A stretch of 64,000 nt of DNA from Georgenia subflava (GCF_009193155.1 NZ_VUKD01000002.1:558001-622000), one strand, 5' to 3'; counted from the first letter of the stretch, positions 26,923 to 36,034 are shown. A program made the numbers and translations. Notes: generated from the sequence alone by a model not told the origin.

Positions 26923-28763
26923 CAGGGACATTCGCGCTCATGCCGCGGCTGTACGTTGGAGAATGCTTCACGTCGTGGATCAGCAGAATTGCGGCCGCGA
27001 ACGCCTGCCCAACTACATGGGTGACCGACCACTTCGGCCTGACTACAGGCAAAGCGCGGCGCCTTCGCGGCTATGGGGTCTACCTTGACGACAACCAAGT
27101 CAGGAGGATCGCCTCCGTCACGGGAACCGACGAGGCAGACATACGGAGGTCGCTTCAAACCACATGGATCGGAGGGCCTGCCACCGGATCGACAAAAAGC
27201 GGTAGGGATATCACGAACGACGCCCAACAGTTCGCAAACCAGAATTGGTTATACACGAACGCATCGAACTACTGCCCACAATGCCTAGCCGAGTCCAACG
27301 GCGTCGTCATGCTGGACTGGACACTCCCTTGGGTTTTCGCCTGCCTTGCCCACGGACGACTCTTGCTCGGACACTGTCCCGGTTGCCGTCGCCGTTCATT
27401 CCCCGCGATGAGTTCCGATCGTCGGCCCCCTTATCCTGCGACGGTTCCGGTCCCGGGATTTTGCATGAACCGCAGTGACCGGAAACTGAAACCCTGCATG
27501 CAGAATCTGGGGAGCGTCGAGCCCGGGCTACAGCTGCCGCCCCACCTGCTCGACCTGCAGGCTCGGATCCTCGACGCCAAGGCCACGCGGTCCCGCTCCT
27601 GGTGGAGCGACCTCACCATGTTGTCCAGGTACGCGCTCCTTACCCTTCCGACCGGAGCTCCCAGGGAACTGGCCACAGGACGGGTACCAGCCGCCATCGA
27701 AGGCGCATGGGACTCGACGTGCGCCGAACGGGATCGGCTTCGCAGAGAACGACGTGCGAAGGTGCCAGGGGCCCTCTACCGCCCTCCTGCGGAAACGTAC
27801 CGACTTGCGCGCGTGCCACCCGCCGATACAGCGCTCATGGCAGCGACTACGCTCTTGGCATACAGTGCATTGACGAATGAACGCGCGCTGGTCACCTTCG
27901 TGGACCTCGCCAGACAAGACACGACACGGCTATCCGAGAGGAAGCTGCGGATCTACGGGGCGACGCCCGAACTGAGCCGCCGCACCGCAACCGCGGTGGA
28001 GGAACTCCGGTACGGGAGAAGTTTGGACTACGGGCGGCTGCGGCCAACGCAGCCGAAGCTGTTGTGGAACGCCGCCAACGTTCCGCCGCTGCTATGGGCT
28101 GATTTGTTCGAAAAGCACCTCGCGCCTCTAGTGGTCGATATGCCGATTAGTACGACCGCCATGCGGAGGTTCGCTTCCATTGCCTTGTACCGGGAGCGGA
28201 CGCAATGCCTCTGGTCAGAGGCGACCGCGCACTTCTTTGACGACGTCTTCCGAAATCGGACTCTAGCTTTTGGAGTTCGGTACCACGTCGCCGCAGGATT
28301 CGGGGTCGCGCGCCTCCATGAGATCCTCAACGCAATAGACCGAGTCTCGGAGGAACTCAACTCTGACGGTCGCATCGACGCATACCCGACGATGCGGGCA
28401 GCTGCTACTGAGGCGTTCGCCGAACCAGTGACTGCTGATGTCTTCCAGTTCGTCGCAAACGGTGCTCAACGGGCAACCGTACCGCGGTGCCGGTGGGCCG
28501 CAGTGTGGGCATGGACAATGGTTGCCTCTGACCACCTTCTGAACGCGCCCGCCTGGACGAACGGTCGCACACGGAATGAACGTGACAACTACCTTATTTG
28601 GGTTAAGCGTGCACCGACGCCCGTGCTTGAGGCTCTGCAGGAATGGGCACAGCTTGAAGCCTTGAAATTCCAAGAGCGGGGCGGCTTAGCGGTCCGCGGG
28701 TGTGAGGGCGAGAAGGCGCACCGGACCTTCGGGTCGGATGGGGCTTCGACGTCTCGCGGTTAG
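26919..28763 (+). CDS. tniQ: TniQ-family target-selection protein
   Basis: The 614-residue protein has the TniQ N-terminal domain: PRLYVGECFTSWISRIA, helix-turn-helix-like segments, and zinc-binding cysteines and histidines at Cys119-x2-Cys122, Cys142-x2-His145 and Cys153-x2-Cys156 (YCPQCL, FACLAHGR, HCPGC). Known TniQ proteins pass target information to the ATPase, either alone through DNA binding, as TnsD, or through a CRISPR effector. The length is closer to TnsD than to the short CRISPR-linked TniQ, which suggests direct DNA recognition by the C-terminal part (about 300-600). No Cas gene or CRISPR array lies in this window. The start overlaps the ATPase gene. Confidence 0.9.
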   Translation: MTGTFALMPRLYVGECFTSWISRIAAANACPTTWVTDHFGLTTGKARRLRGYGVYLDDNQVRRIASVTGTDEADIRRSLQTTWIGGPATGSTKSGRDITNDAQQFANQNWLYTNASNYCPQCLAESNGVVMLDWTLPWVFACLAHGRLLLGHCPGCRRRSFPAMSSDRRPPYPATVPVPGFCMNRSDRKLKPCMQNLGSVEPGLQLPPHLLDLQARILDAKATRSRSWWSDLTMLSRYALLTLPTGAPRELATGRVPAAIEGAWDSTCAERDRLRRERRAKVPGALYRPPAETYRLARVPPADTALMAATTLLAYSALTNERALVTFVDLARQDTTRLSERKLRIYGATPELSRRTATAVEELRYGRSLDYGRLRPTQPKLLWNAANVPPLLWADLFEKHLAPLVVDMPISTTAMRRFASIALYRERTQCLWSEATAHFFDDVFRNRTLAFGVRYHVAAGFGVARLHEILNAIDRVSEELNSDGRIDAYPTMRAAATEAFAEPVTADVFQFVANGAQRATVPRCRWAAVWAWTMVASDHLLNAPAWTNGRTRNERDNYLIWVKRAPTPVLEALQEWAQLEALKFQERGGLAVRGCEGEKAHRTFGSDGASTSRG

Positions 28764-29548
28764 CCCAGGCAGCGCATCTTGTCGAAGTTCCAGGAGACCT
28801 CGTCGGCCTTATTGCTGGGATCTTCCAGCACCTCGAATGCGGTGTCACCAGGTTTCAAGCCACCGGTGGTTGCAGTGGCGCTGCCGATCACGACGCCGCT
28901 ACTGCTCAGCGAAACCTCGAGGTATACGCCGTCGGGGCAGCCGAGTTCGGCGTAGACGTACGCGCCAACACAGGTGAACCTCTCGCACACAAACTCACCA
29001 GCCTCCGCAGCGCGGACATAGATGTTGCCCGACTCGATAGCCATCCAGGCACCGTCATCCCGGGCGGCCATCTGCGCGTCCATGGCCCGTGCCGCCGCAA
29101 CCTGGTCGGACTCCATCCAGTCACGATCGAGGGTTTCAAGCCCAGCCCAGGCAGCATCGAACAGGGCGGTGTGCTCAGAACACAGGATCGCCCCGTGCTT
29201 CATCTGCGCACGCAGGATCGCCCAGGCGTAGTCGACCAGCATCGAGTCTCCAACGGAGAGGTCGCCCTGGTCGGCAGATTCGCAGTAGTTGAGGCCCTGC
29301 TTGATGGCGGTGTGGGGTTTCCAGCCACGACCTTCGGGGGTGTTGCCGACGAGTTCGAGACTGCTGGTCATGAAGGCGTCGAGGTAGGCGCTCTCCTGCT
29401 CGCTCAGGTCGTCACCCCACCGGCTCACCGGCGGGGCGGTGGTCGCTGGCGAGGTGGGGGAGGTGGCGGCGATGCTTGTACAGCTGGTGATTAGCAGTAG
29501 CAGGAAGGCGGTGATGGCTGTGGCGGCGCGGCGGGAGGGCACGGTCAT
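28760..29548 (-). CDS. Putative lipoprotein, hypothetical
   Basis: A 262-residue exported protein. The N-terminus is a lipoprotein signal: basic start, hydrophobic AFLLLLITSC with the lipid-attachment Cys23, then a Ser/Thr/Pro-rich linker. The mature part is acidic and holds several cysteines (NYCESADQG, CSEHTAL, CERFTCVGAY, MRCLG) that may form disulfides outside the membrane. No known family. It converges on tniQ, overlapping its 3' end by four bases, so it could be cargo of the element or the edge of the flanking DNA. Confidence 0.75.
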   Translation of the reverse strand: MTVPSRRAATAITAFLLLLITSCTSIAATSPTSPATTAPPVSRWGDDLSEQESAYLDAFMTSSLELVGNTPEGRGWKPHTAIKQGLNYCESADQGDLSVGDSMLVDYAWAILRAQMKHGAILCSEHTALFDAAWAGLETLDRDWMESDQVAAARAMDAQMAARDDGAWMAIESGNIYVRAAEAGEFVCERFTCVGAYVYAELGCPDGVYLEVSLSSSGVVIGSATATTGGLKPGDTAFEVLEDPSNKADEVSWNFDKMRCLG

Positions 29549-29658
29549 AGTTTGCCTTCGGGTGGGGAGGGGGCAGGCACGTTTGGGTTGGGCCCTTCAC
29601 TTGTGAAGTAGCCATCCGGGTCGCACAGCTACCGAGGTCTCAGTGTCGCGCCACGGTG

Positions 29659-32600
29659 TCACGGCATGCCTCTGCTGGGTCGGCGGTAGTCGATGCTGAG
29701 GTGCACGACGCACACCTGCGCGTCGTTCCGCGCGAGCTCCGACGCCTGAGTGCCGAGCTTGGCCTCGACGATCTGGCGGTCGAGTGACGCCAGCGCTCCC
29801 CGACGTAAATCGGTGACGTCGGTCCAGCTATTCAGGTCGGGCCAGAGAACTATGAAGATCCCGTCGTTGGCGGCGGCATCGCGCATATAGCGCCCGACGA
29901 GCTGGTCGCGCATGGCCGTCAGAAGCTCGGGATTCCACGCCCCCTTGACCTCGATCGGTAGCGACAGGCGGCCCGTCGCGGGTCCGCCAACGGGAGCGGC
30001 GTCGACGAGTAGATCGGTGCGCTCGCCGATGCCGCTGGGCCGGTTGCGCCGGACCTGCACCTCACGATTGACGATCACGCCGCGGGCGATCAGGATGCGG
30101 TGAAGCTCGTTCGCCAGGTAGTCCGAGATCTCGTCCTCGGACTTCGGCCGCCCCGCGTGGGTGTCCCACAGGTAGTGCGACTCGGGCGTAGCGCCGGTCA
30201 GCCGTGACTGAACATCCTCGAGCCCGGACACGACCGCCGCGGTGAGACCGGCCACGTCGTTGACGACGACCGCCCGCCGGTTGCTCCCGAGGCGGAGCAG
30301 GTGCGACAGCCGTGTGGGTGCCCAGCTATTGCGCAGCAGCGCTGCTTCGGCGCTCGCCAGCGTACGCAGGAGCCACCGGTCGCTCGGCAGTGCCGCCACG
30401 ATCGCTCGGATTGCGGCGACCGCCTCCGGCGACCCTTCGTCCTGCAGCCGGCTCAACAACTTGTCGCGCCACTGTCCTATCTGCTCTCGAGGTCCGACCC
30501 AGTGGACGTCGTCGAACTTCGGGTCGGACTCCGGCGGGAACTTCGCGCGCAGCCACAGGTAGATATCGGCCAGGACTGCCGCTGACACGTGATCCATCCG
30601 CTCGAAGCCGCGAACCGTCAGCGACCGTCCGAACACCTGCTCTGCGACCGTAAGGTCAGACTCGAATGCGGCGGCGACCGCGGGCCAGCTCCGCTCGAGA
30701 TCGCGGTCGAGGAGCGTCCTCGCCGCCAACTGACGCCGGTCGACGTCAGACGGGTCCTCCAACCACTCCAGCAGCAACTCACGCTGCAGGTTTAGGTCGT
30801 GATTGGAGAGCGTGGTGATGAGCTCTTCCCGCGGATCTGCGTCTGCGGACCGAGCCAGCGACAGATACTTGGCCGCGACGGAGTCGTCCCACAGGTAACC
30901 GGCTTCGTTCGCTGCGAATGGTCTATTCCCGGCCGCCACGACGGCGCCCACCCGCGTCAGCAGGGCGCGGCGTGCAACGTCATGCGCTTCTGGACCGGCG
31001 AGCTCGAAGAGCTGCGCCTTGTCGTCCCAGGAGGCGCCGTTCACCGATGCCGTTGACCAGCAGGCGAGGACCGGCGCCCACTCGATCCACGCGGACGTGG
31101 GGAGCCGGTGAAGGCGTTCGGGTGCCACTCTTAGCAGCAGGACCATCGCCCGGTACCCAGCCTCCGCCGGGTGATAGAGAATCTCCGGCTGGTGGAGCCA
31201 CTCCTCGGGCTGGCAATGGTGGGACCGCAGGTAGCGATCGGCAGCATCGACGAGACGCTCGCGCAGCCCCTCGCTCAGAGTTGGCCACCGCTGCATACCT
31301 ACGACATCGGGGTCGAACTCGGCACCAAAATGCTTCGAGCCCGGCGCGACGGTCAGCAACCGGGTGCTGTACCAGAACCCCATTGCCTCGCCCGCGTCGA
31401 ACCGCACGAGCAACTTCGCGATCTGCTCGTTGAGGTCGTCAATGCTGTCTGTGCTCGCTAGCTGTGGGCGGCGGAACGCCTTCCATGACCGACGCATCTC
31501 GTCGGCCTCAGGCGAGTCGAGCGCGACCGGCTCCACCCACGCGTGCACGAGGTCAACGTAAAGAGGGTGCTCGGGTGACATGGCCAGCACGAGGTCACGG
31601 TGTTCCGGTATCCCGACGTCGTACGTCCATCGGAACAGCGAACGCACGGCATCCCGTATCTCGCCGCCGACCTGCGCGTACAACTCGGCAAGCCACGCGA
31701 GGTCGTCGGCGCGCACGATGCCGAACGAGTCGAAGCCGTCACCTAAAAGTTGATGCTGCGCCACCCTGTTCGTCGGGTCCGCCGCAAGCACCGCGGCCGC
31801 GACGGCCCGTCGCAGCACCGCGTCGGAAAACGGGTCCTCGCGTTCGTCGCGGCGGAAATCCTCGAACAGCAGACCGCCATGGTGCTTAACCCGGGCCAGA
31901 ACGACCTGGGTGAGCGCGTCAACGACAAGGCGATCCGCCCCTCTCGATGCGGCCAGCGTCAGGACACGGTTCGCGAGGGCACCGAAGATGTGGTCATCGA
32001 CCGGGACGTCGAGATCATCGAGGATCCACCGGAGACCGGCGTCGATGTCAGCCTCTTCGATGCCTTCGCGGAAGCTGTCGAGGAACATCGCGTAGGAGCC
32101 GAAATAGTTTCGCTGGCGACGCGACGTCAGCACGGAGAAGACCTCCGCATTGGACATCGCCTGCGGCCAAGACGCGAGCAGCGAGACTCCCTTTAGGTCG
32201 TCCGCCGGATCTTCGCCGATCGTGACGGTACCGAGCGCGAGTGGGCGCAGCACCGCTGTCCGGAGAGAATCCGGCAGCCGTGTCAGGGCCCAGCCGGCCG
32301 CAACGCGGTCGTGCGTCTCGGCGGTGATGTCCATGACGATCGCAGCTAGGTCGTCGTGCAACTCGGTGGCGGCGCACTCATCGGCCAGTTCAATCGCCAG
32401 TCGGCGGCGGTCAGCGTCGGTGTCGTACAGATGTGGGCGAAGCTGCGCGGCGATGTCGTGGTGCCGAAGCGCGCGATAGGACCGTTCCCACGGCGCTGCG
32501 GTGAGCGTGCTCGCAACAGAGAAGAGCCCGTCGATCACGGCGGCACGCAGGCTGTCTCCCGGCAGTTCCACCTCGCCCTGGAACGCCGCCGGATCGGCTG

Positions 32601-33810
32601 CGATGAGGAACTCGAACCGGTCCGGTGCGATCGCGACCGTCCAGGCCGCGGCCAGGCGGGTCTGCGGCCAGCACCGGCCATCGGGACCCAGGAACAACGG
32701 CCGTACCTGCGCCGCCGATAGATCGTTGGCGACCACCCACTCGGCAGCGAGGAAGTCGGCGAATGTCGCATGGGCCCAGCCGAGACGCTGTCCACCCCGG
32801 CTCGTGAAAAGCCCTGTCCGTGCCGCCTCGAGCACCAAGGAGACGGTGACGTCCACCGACCCCATGGGAGACGGTTCGGAGCCCCCGGCGAGATGCTCGA
32901 CGGCGATGTCTTCGCCGCCGGCGTCAATCTCAGGGCCGGTCCAGAGCGCGGAAGCGCCACCGAAGACCGTCGCCGCAGCGATGCGGCGAGCGACCGCGAC
33001 GCGCGTATCGAGCGGAACGTCACCGCCCAGCCCAGCGTCGAGGCGGGCAGCATTCTGCTCCGCACAGAGGGAGCGGACCCCGGCGGCGTACAATGCGGCG
33101 CCCTGCTCGGGCAGCCTCCCTGACTGGCCGAAGCTGCGGGCAAGGAATCGCAACGTCAGAGGCCGCGCCGCGAGTGGGCCGGCGCCGGCCCGCGCAACCT
33201 CGTCGAGAAGTCGGGACGGATCGCACCAAAGGGCCGCGATCGCCGATGCATCGACTCGGCGAAGGGGCAGGATCTCGACGACGTGAACCGCCCCGAAAAG
33301 CTCCGTCAGCGACTGCTCGAGGCCCGCCGGCCAGTCCGCCGTTCGGCAGGCGATGCGCAGGAACAGCCGGTCGTACGGGAGCCGGCGGACACAGTCGGCA
33401 ATGATCGCGCCGATCTGCGGAACGCGAGCCCGTGCCTCGTCCAGCGAGTCAAGGACTAGACACAGCTGATAGGACCCAACGGACCAGGCGAGGATCGACG
33501 GGTCGTCGAACACTTCGCGCACCAGTCGGTCCTCGGAGCCGTAAGACGCGAGGTCGAAGGACACGACCGGCACCCCGCTGGCAGCCAATCGAGCCGGCGC
33601 GGCGACCGCGGTCGACTTGCCCGCCCCGGGCTCTCCGAGCAGCACCAGACATCGATGCTCGCGGAACTCATCGACGCGCACCGCGGCTGGGTTCGCAGAC
33701 TGCGTGCCGAGCCAGGTCGCGTCGGGGTCTCGGAGGAAGCCGTCATCATCGACCGAGTAAGCGCCGTCGCGTGGGCACCAGAAGCGCTCCACGCTCGCAG
33801 CAGCCGACAC
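29659..33810 (-). CDS. NACHT-type NTPase with C-terminal PD-(D/E)XK nuclease
   Basis: A large protein of about 1383 residues from the GTG at 33810, chosen because AGGGAG lies just upstream; the frame is open to 34119. The N-terminal part has Walker A GEPGAGKST (residues 59-67) and a NACHT-style Walker B LVLDSLDEA (118-126). A long middle region of alpha-helical repeats follows (about 350-1150). Near the end, ERTDLLVDA and LPIEVKGAW give Asp1266, Glu1287 and Lys1289, the D...E-x-K pattern of PD-(D/E)XK nucleases. NACHT proteins with attached nucleases are known antiphage sensors that cut DNA when a phage trigger is bound; here the nuclease is at the C-terminal end instead of the usual N-terminal position of Avs proteins. 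Antiviral role is inference from architecture and from the neighbouring defence genes. Confidence 0.78.
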   Translation of the reverse strand: MSAAASVERFWCPRDGAYSVDDDGFLRDPDATWLGTQSANPAAVRVDEFREHRCLVLLGEPGAGKSTAVAAPARLAASGVPVVSFDLASYGSEDRLVREVFDDPSILAWSVGSYQLCLVLDSLDEARARVPQIGAIIADCVRRLPYDRLFLRIACRTADWPAGLEQSLTELFGAVHVVEILPLRRVDASAIAALWCDPSRLLDEVARAGAGPLAARPLTLRFLARSFGQSGRLPEQGAALYAAGVRSLCAEQNAARLDAGLGGDVPLDTRVAVARRIAAATVFGGASALWTGPEIDAGGEDIAVEHLAGGSEPSPMGSVDVTVSLVLEAARTGLFTSRGGQRLGWAHATFADFLAAEWVVANDLSAAQVRPLFLGPDGRCWPQTRLAAAWTVAIAPDRFEFLIAADPAAFQGEVELPGDSLRAAVIDGLFSVASTLTAAPWERSYRALRHHDIAAQLRPHLYDTDADRRRLAIELADECAATELHDDLAAIVMDITAETHDRVAAGWALTRLPDSLRTAVLRPLALGTVTIGEDPADDLKGVSLLASWPQAMSNAEVFSVLTSRRQRNYFGSYAMFLDSFREGIEEADIDAGLRWILDDLDVPVDDHIFGALANRVLTLAASRGADRLVVDALTQVVLARVKHHGGLLFEDFRRDEREDPFSDAVLRRAVAAAVLAADPTNRVAQHQLLGDGFDSFGIVRADDLAWLAELYAQVGGEIRDAVRSLFRWTYDVGIPEHRDLVLAMSPEHPLYVDLVHAWVEPVALDSPEADEMRRSWKAFRRPQLASTDSIDDLNEQIAKLLVRFDAGEAMGFWYSTRLLTVAPGSKHFGAEFDPDVVGMQRWPTLSEGLRERLVDAADRYLRSHHCQPEEWLHQPEILYHPAEAGYRAMVLLLRVAPERLHRLPTSAWIEWAPVLACWSTASVNGASWDDKAQLFELAGPEAHDVARRALLTRVGAVVAAGNRPFAANEAGYLWDDSVAAKYLSLARSADADPREELITTLSNHDLNLQRELLLEWLEDPSDVDRRQLAARTLLDRDLERSWPAVAAAFESDLTVAEQVFGRSLTVRGFERMDHVSAAVLADIYLWLRAKFPPESDPKFDDVHWVGPREQIGQWRDKLLSRLQDEGSPEAVAAIRAIVAALPSDRWLLRTLASAEAALLRNSWAPTRLSHLLRLGSNRRAVVVNDVAGLTAAVVSGLEDVQSRLTGATPESHYLWDTHAGRPKSEDEISDYLANELHRILIARGVIVNREVQVRRNRPSGIGERTDLLVDAAPVGGPATGRLSLPIEVKGAWNPELLTAMRDQLVGRYMRDAAANDGIFIVLWPDLNSWTDVTDLRRGALASLDRQIVEAKLGTQASELARNDAQVCVVHLSIDYRRPSRGMP

Positions 33811-34300
33811 GGATCTCCCTGCAGACAGGTATTCAAACCGCCAACGGCAGATCCAATCACAGTGCGACGGAAATGACGACGAGTCGGCGCAGAGACCGCC
33901 CCAGGGACTGCCACGGCGGCCCGCAACGAAAACCGGTTCAGGGTCACCGCGCCAAGGCCCTGGGGAACCACACCGACTTGCCTCCTCAGCGTGAACCGGC
34001 AGACGATTACCCGTAGCAGTGGCCGAGATACAACGTAGAGATGGCTCACGTCTAGCCAGCGCGCACGCTCTCATATTCACGGGCAACTCCTTGGGCGTCG
34101 CCCCCACGTCGTCCGGCAACGCTGCAGGTCAGTGGTTCCCCGCACTCCCTCTTCTATTGGCAGCCGACATCTTCGCGATCTTCCCCGGCCTCGCCGTATT
34201 GGCGGTGGGCCTGTGAGCCGGCCGGCACCAGCGCCGACGACGCCTCGGCTGTCCCGTCCCGACGAACCCGAACCGCCTCAGCACTCCGGAGGAAAGACCC
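33811..34300. other. Island-to-tad junction region
   Basis: About 490 bases between the divergent NTPase gene and the Flp-like gene. A plus-strand frame ending at 34216 encodes FPALPLLLAADIFAIFPGLAVLAVGL-type hydrophobic sequence in its last 30 codons, which resembles the C-terminus of a TadC/T2SSF-type membrane protein; the 5' part of such a gene is missing. The boundary between acquired and native DNA probably lies near 34.1 kb. GGAGGAAAG at 34289-34297 is the ribosome binding site of the next gene. Confidence 0.4.
34127..34216 (+). pseudogene. Possible 3' remnant of a TadC-like membrane gene
   Basis: The 30 codons before the TGA at 34214-34216 encode one hydrophobic helix ending AVLAVGL. 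In tad loci of actinomycetes the gene ahead of the Flp pilin is a T2SSF-type membrane protein with such an end. No 5' part exists upstream, where the NTPase region begins. The evidence is only hydrophobicity and position, so the call is weak. Confidence 0.3.
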
Positions 34301-34501
34301 ATGTTGACCACCCTGCTCACACTCCTCGCCGCCCGACTCCTCCCACCAGACGCCCTCGAGGACCCGGAGCGCGGAGACGTGCCGGGCTGGGTGCTGGTGA
34401 CGCTGATGACAGCAGGTCTGGTGATCGCGATCTGGGCTCTCGCCGGGCCGGCGCTGGCCGAGGTCTTCGAGACGGCCATGAACCGGGTGCTCACCTTCTG
34501 A
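34301..34501 (+). CDS. Flp/DUF4244-like pilin subunit
   Basis: A 66-residue protein with one hydrophobic helix (PGWVLVTLMTAGLVIAIWAL) after a short charged leader containing LEDPERGDV. This is the pattern of the DUF4244/Flp-type small pilins of actinobacterial tad loci, in which the prepilin is cut near the start of the helix. A strong ribosome binding site, GGAGGAAAG, precedes the ATG. It heads a run of TadE- and TadG-like genes and would be the main structural subunit of a Flp pilus. Confidence 0.75.
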   Translation: MLTTLLTLLAARLLPPDALEDPERGDVPGWVLVTLMTAGLVIAIWALAGPALAEVFETAMNRVLTF

Positions 34502-34551
34502 GGTGGACGGCCGACGGCGGTGGGAGACCTCCCACGAGCCCAGGAGCGGCG

Positions 34552-35019
34552 GTGGGTCGCTCCCGTCGGGCAGCTGTGGAGACGGTGCTGACCGCCCGCG
34601 TGCGGCCACGGTGGCAGGCGCTCCGCGCCGAGGCCGAGCGGGGCTCCGCCGTCGTGGACTTCGTGCTCGTCTCGATCCTGGTCGTGGTGCTCGTGATGGC
34701 GCTCGTCCAGCTCACCCTGGCCCTGCACGTGCGGAACACTCTCATCGACGCAGCCTCCGAGGGGGCTCGCCTCGGGGCCCTCGTCGGTTCCAGCCCTGCC
34801 GACGGCGCCGAGCGGACTCGTGAGCTGATCGGCCTGACGATCTCGCCGCGCTACGCCGACCGCGTCTCCGCGAGGACCGTCCAGCGCGGGGACCTCACTC
34901 TCGTGCGCATCGAGGTCCACGCCCCGCTCCCCGTGATCGGGCTGCTCGGCCCGTCGGCCGTCGTCTCGGTCAACGGCCACGCGGTGGTCGAGGAACAGCT
35001 CGTGGACCAGGTGCCGTGA
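34552..35019 (+). CDS. TadE-like pilus protein
   Basis: 155 residues from the GTG at 34552, selected because AGGAG lies five bases upstream. The N-terminal segment EAERGSAVVDFVLVSILVVV is the typical TadE pseudopilin motif (G-S-A-V-V-E/D-F followed by a membrane helix). The rest is an exported domain of about 100 residues. TadE-like minor pilins are processed by TadV and help initiate pilus assembly. The stop overlaps the next gene. Confidence 0.85.
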   Translation: MGRSRRAAVETVLTARVRPRWQALRAEAERGSAVVDFVLVSILVVVLVMALVQLTLALHVRNTLIDAASEGARLGALVGSSPADGAERTRELIGLTISPRYADRVSARTVQRGDLTLVRIEVHAPLPVIGLLGPSAVVSVNGHAVVEEQLVDQVP

Positions 35020-35516
35020 TCGCCGTCCTGCACTGTGCGCCGCGCGTGCGTTCGGCGATCGGAGCCCGCATCCGGGACCTGACCGACACGCGCGACCGCG
35101 GCAGCGCCGTCGTGGAGTTCCTCGGCGTGAGCCTGCTCCTCCTCGTTCCCGCCCTCTACCTCGTCCTGACACTCTCCAGGGTCCAGGCCGCCTCCTTCGC
35201 CGCCGAGGGGGCCGCGCGCGAGGCAGGGCGGATCGTGGCCCAGGCGCAGTCCCTCGAAGAGGCCACGGTCGGGGCCGAGGCCGCCGTCGAGCTCGCCTTC
35301 GGAGACCAGGGCTTCGACGTCGACGGCGCGGACCTGCTGCGCGCCGAGTGCTCCGCCGAGCCGTGCCTGACCCCCGGTGCGCAGGTGCTCGTCGAGGTGG
35401 CGACCGAGGTGCCGCTACCTCTCGTGCCGTCGTTCCTCACCGACGCGGTGCCGGCGCACGTCCCGGTCAGCGCGAGTCACCTCGTCGTGGTGCCGGAGTT
35501 CCGGGAGGCGCCGTGA
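35016..35516 (+). CDS. Second TadE/TadF-like pilus protein
   Basis: A 166-residue protein with DRGSAVVEFLGVSLLLLVPA, the TadE motif, followed by an exported domain with two cysteines (RAECSAEPC) that may pair. It begins at a GTG overlapping the TadE stop. Two consecutive TadE-like genes are usual in actinobacterial tad clusters, where the second corresponds to TadF. Part of the same transcription unit. Confidence 0.85.
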   Translation: MIAVLHCAPRVRSAIGARIRDLTDTRDRGSAVVEFLGVSLLLLVPALYLVLTLSRVQAASFAAEGAAREAGRIVAQAQSLEEATVGAEAAVELAFGDQGFDVDGADLLRAECSAEPCLTPGAQVLVEVATEVPLPLVPSFLTDAVPAHVPVSASHLVVVPEFREAP

Positions 35517-36034
35517 GCGGGCAGACCCGCAGCTGGGCTCGGCACGGGTGGGGCGGGGGCCGGAGGATGCGTGACCCCGAAGAGGGGCAGATCATGCTGC
35601 TGACGCTGGCCTTCACGTCCCTGGTGATCGCGCTCGTCCTGGTGGTCGCCAGCGCATCGGCCGTCCACATCGAGCGCAAGCGGCTCCTCGCGCTGGCCGA
35701 TGCGGTTGCGGCCGACGCGGCCGATGCCGTCGACGAGGCCACCTACTACGGGACTGGCCACGAGGCTGGGGCTGACCCGGACGGCCCGACCCGGCTCCCG
35801 CTCTCGGACGCCTCGGTGAGAGCCGCGGTCGAGGATTACCTCGCTGCCGCCCCGGCGCCGGTGACCGGCGAGTTCGCCCGGCTCCGGGTGGCCGAACCGA
35901 CCGGGACGCCGGACGGGACGACCGCCGAGGTCACCCTGACGGCGCTCGCACGGCCGGCGCTCGTGCCGTGGGTGCTCGTGCCGTGGAGCGACGGGATCAC
36001 CCTGCGGGTCACCTCGAACGCACGAGCCGGCTGA
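35513..36034 (+). CDS. TadG-like pilus assembly protein
   Basis: 173 residues from the GTG at 35513, overlapping the upstream stop. The N-terminal EEGQIMLLTLAFTSLVIALVLVV is the short TadG-like segment (G-Q-x-x-x-hydrophobic helix); the frame continues into a domain of 120 residues outside the membrane. It lacks the von Willebrand domain of long TadG proteins, which is normal for the Rv3660c-neighbour type in actinomycetes. Last gene of the remaining tad cluster. Confidence 0.8.
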   Translation: MSGQTRSWARHGWGGGRRMRDPEEGQIMLLTLAFTSLVIALVLVVASASAVHIERKRLLALADAVAADAADAVDEATYYGTGHEAGADPDGPTRLPLSDASVRAAVEDYLAAAPAPVTGEFARLRVAEPTGTPDGTTAEVTLTALARPALVPWVLVPWSDGITLRVTSNARAG

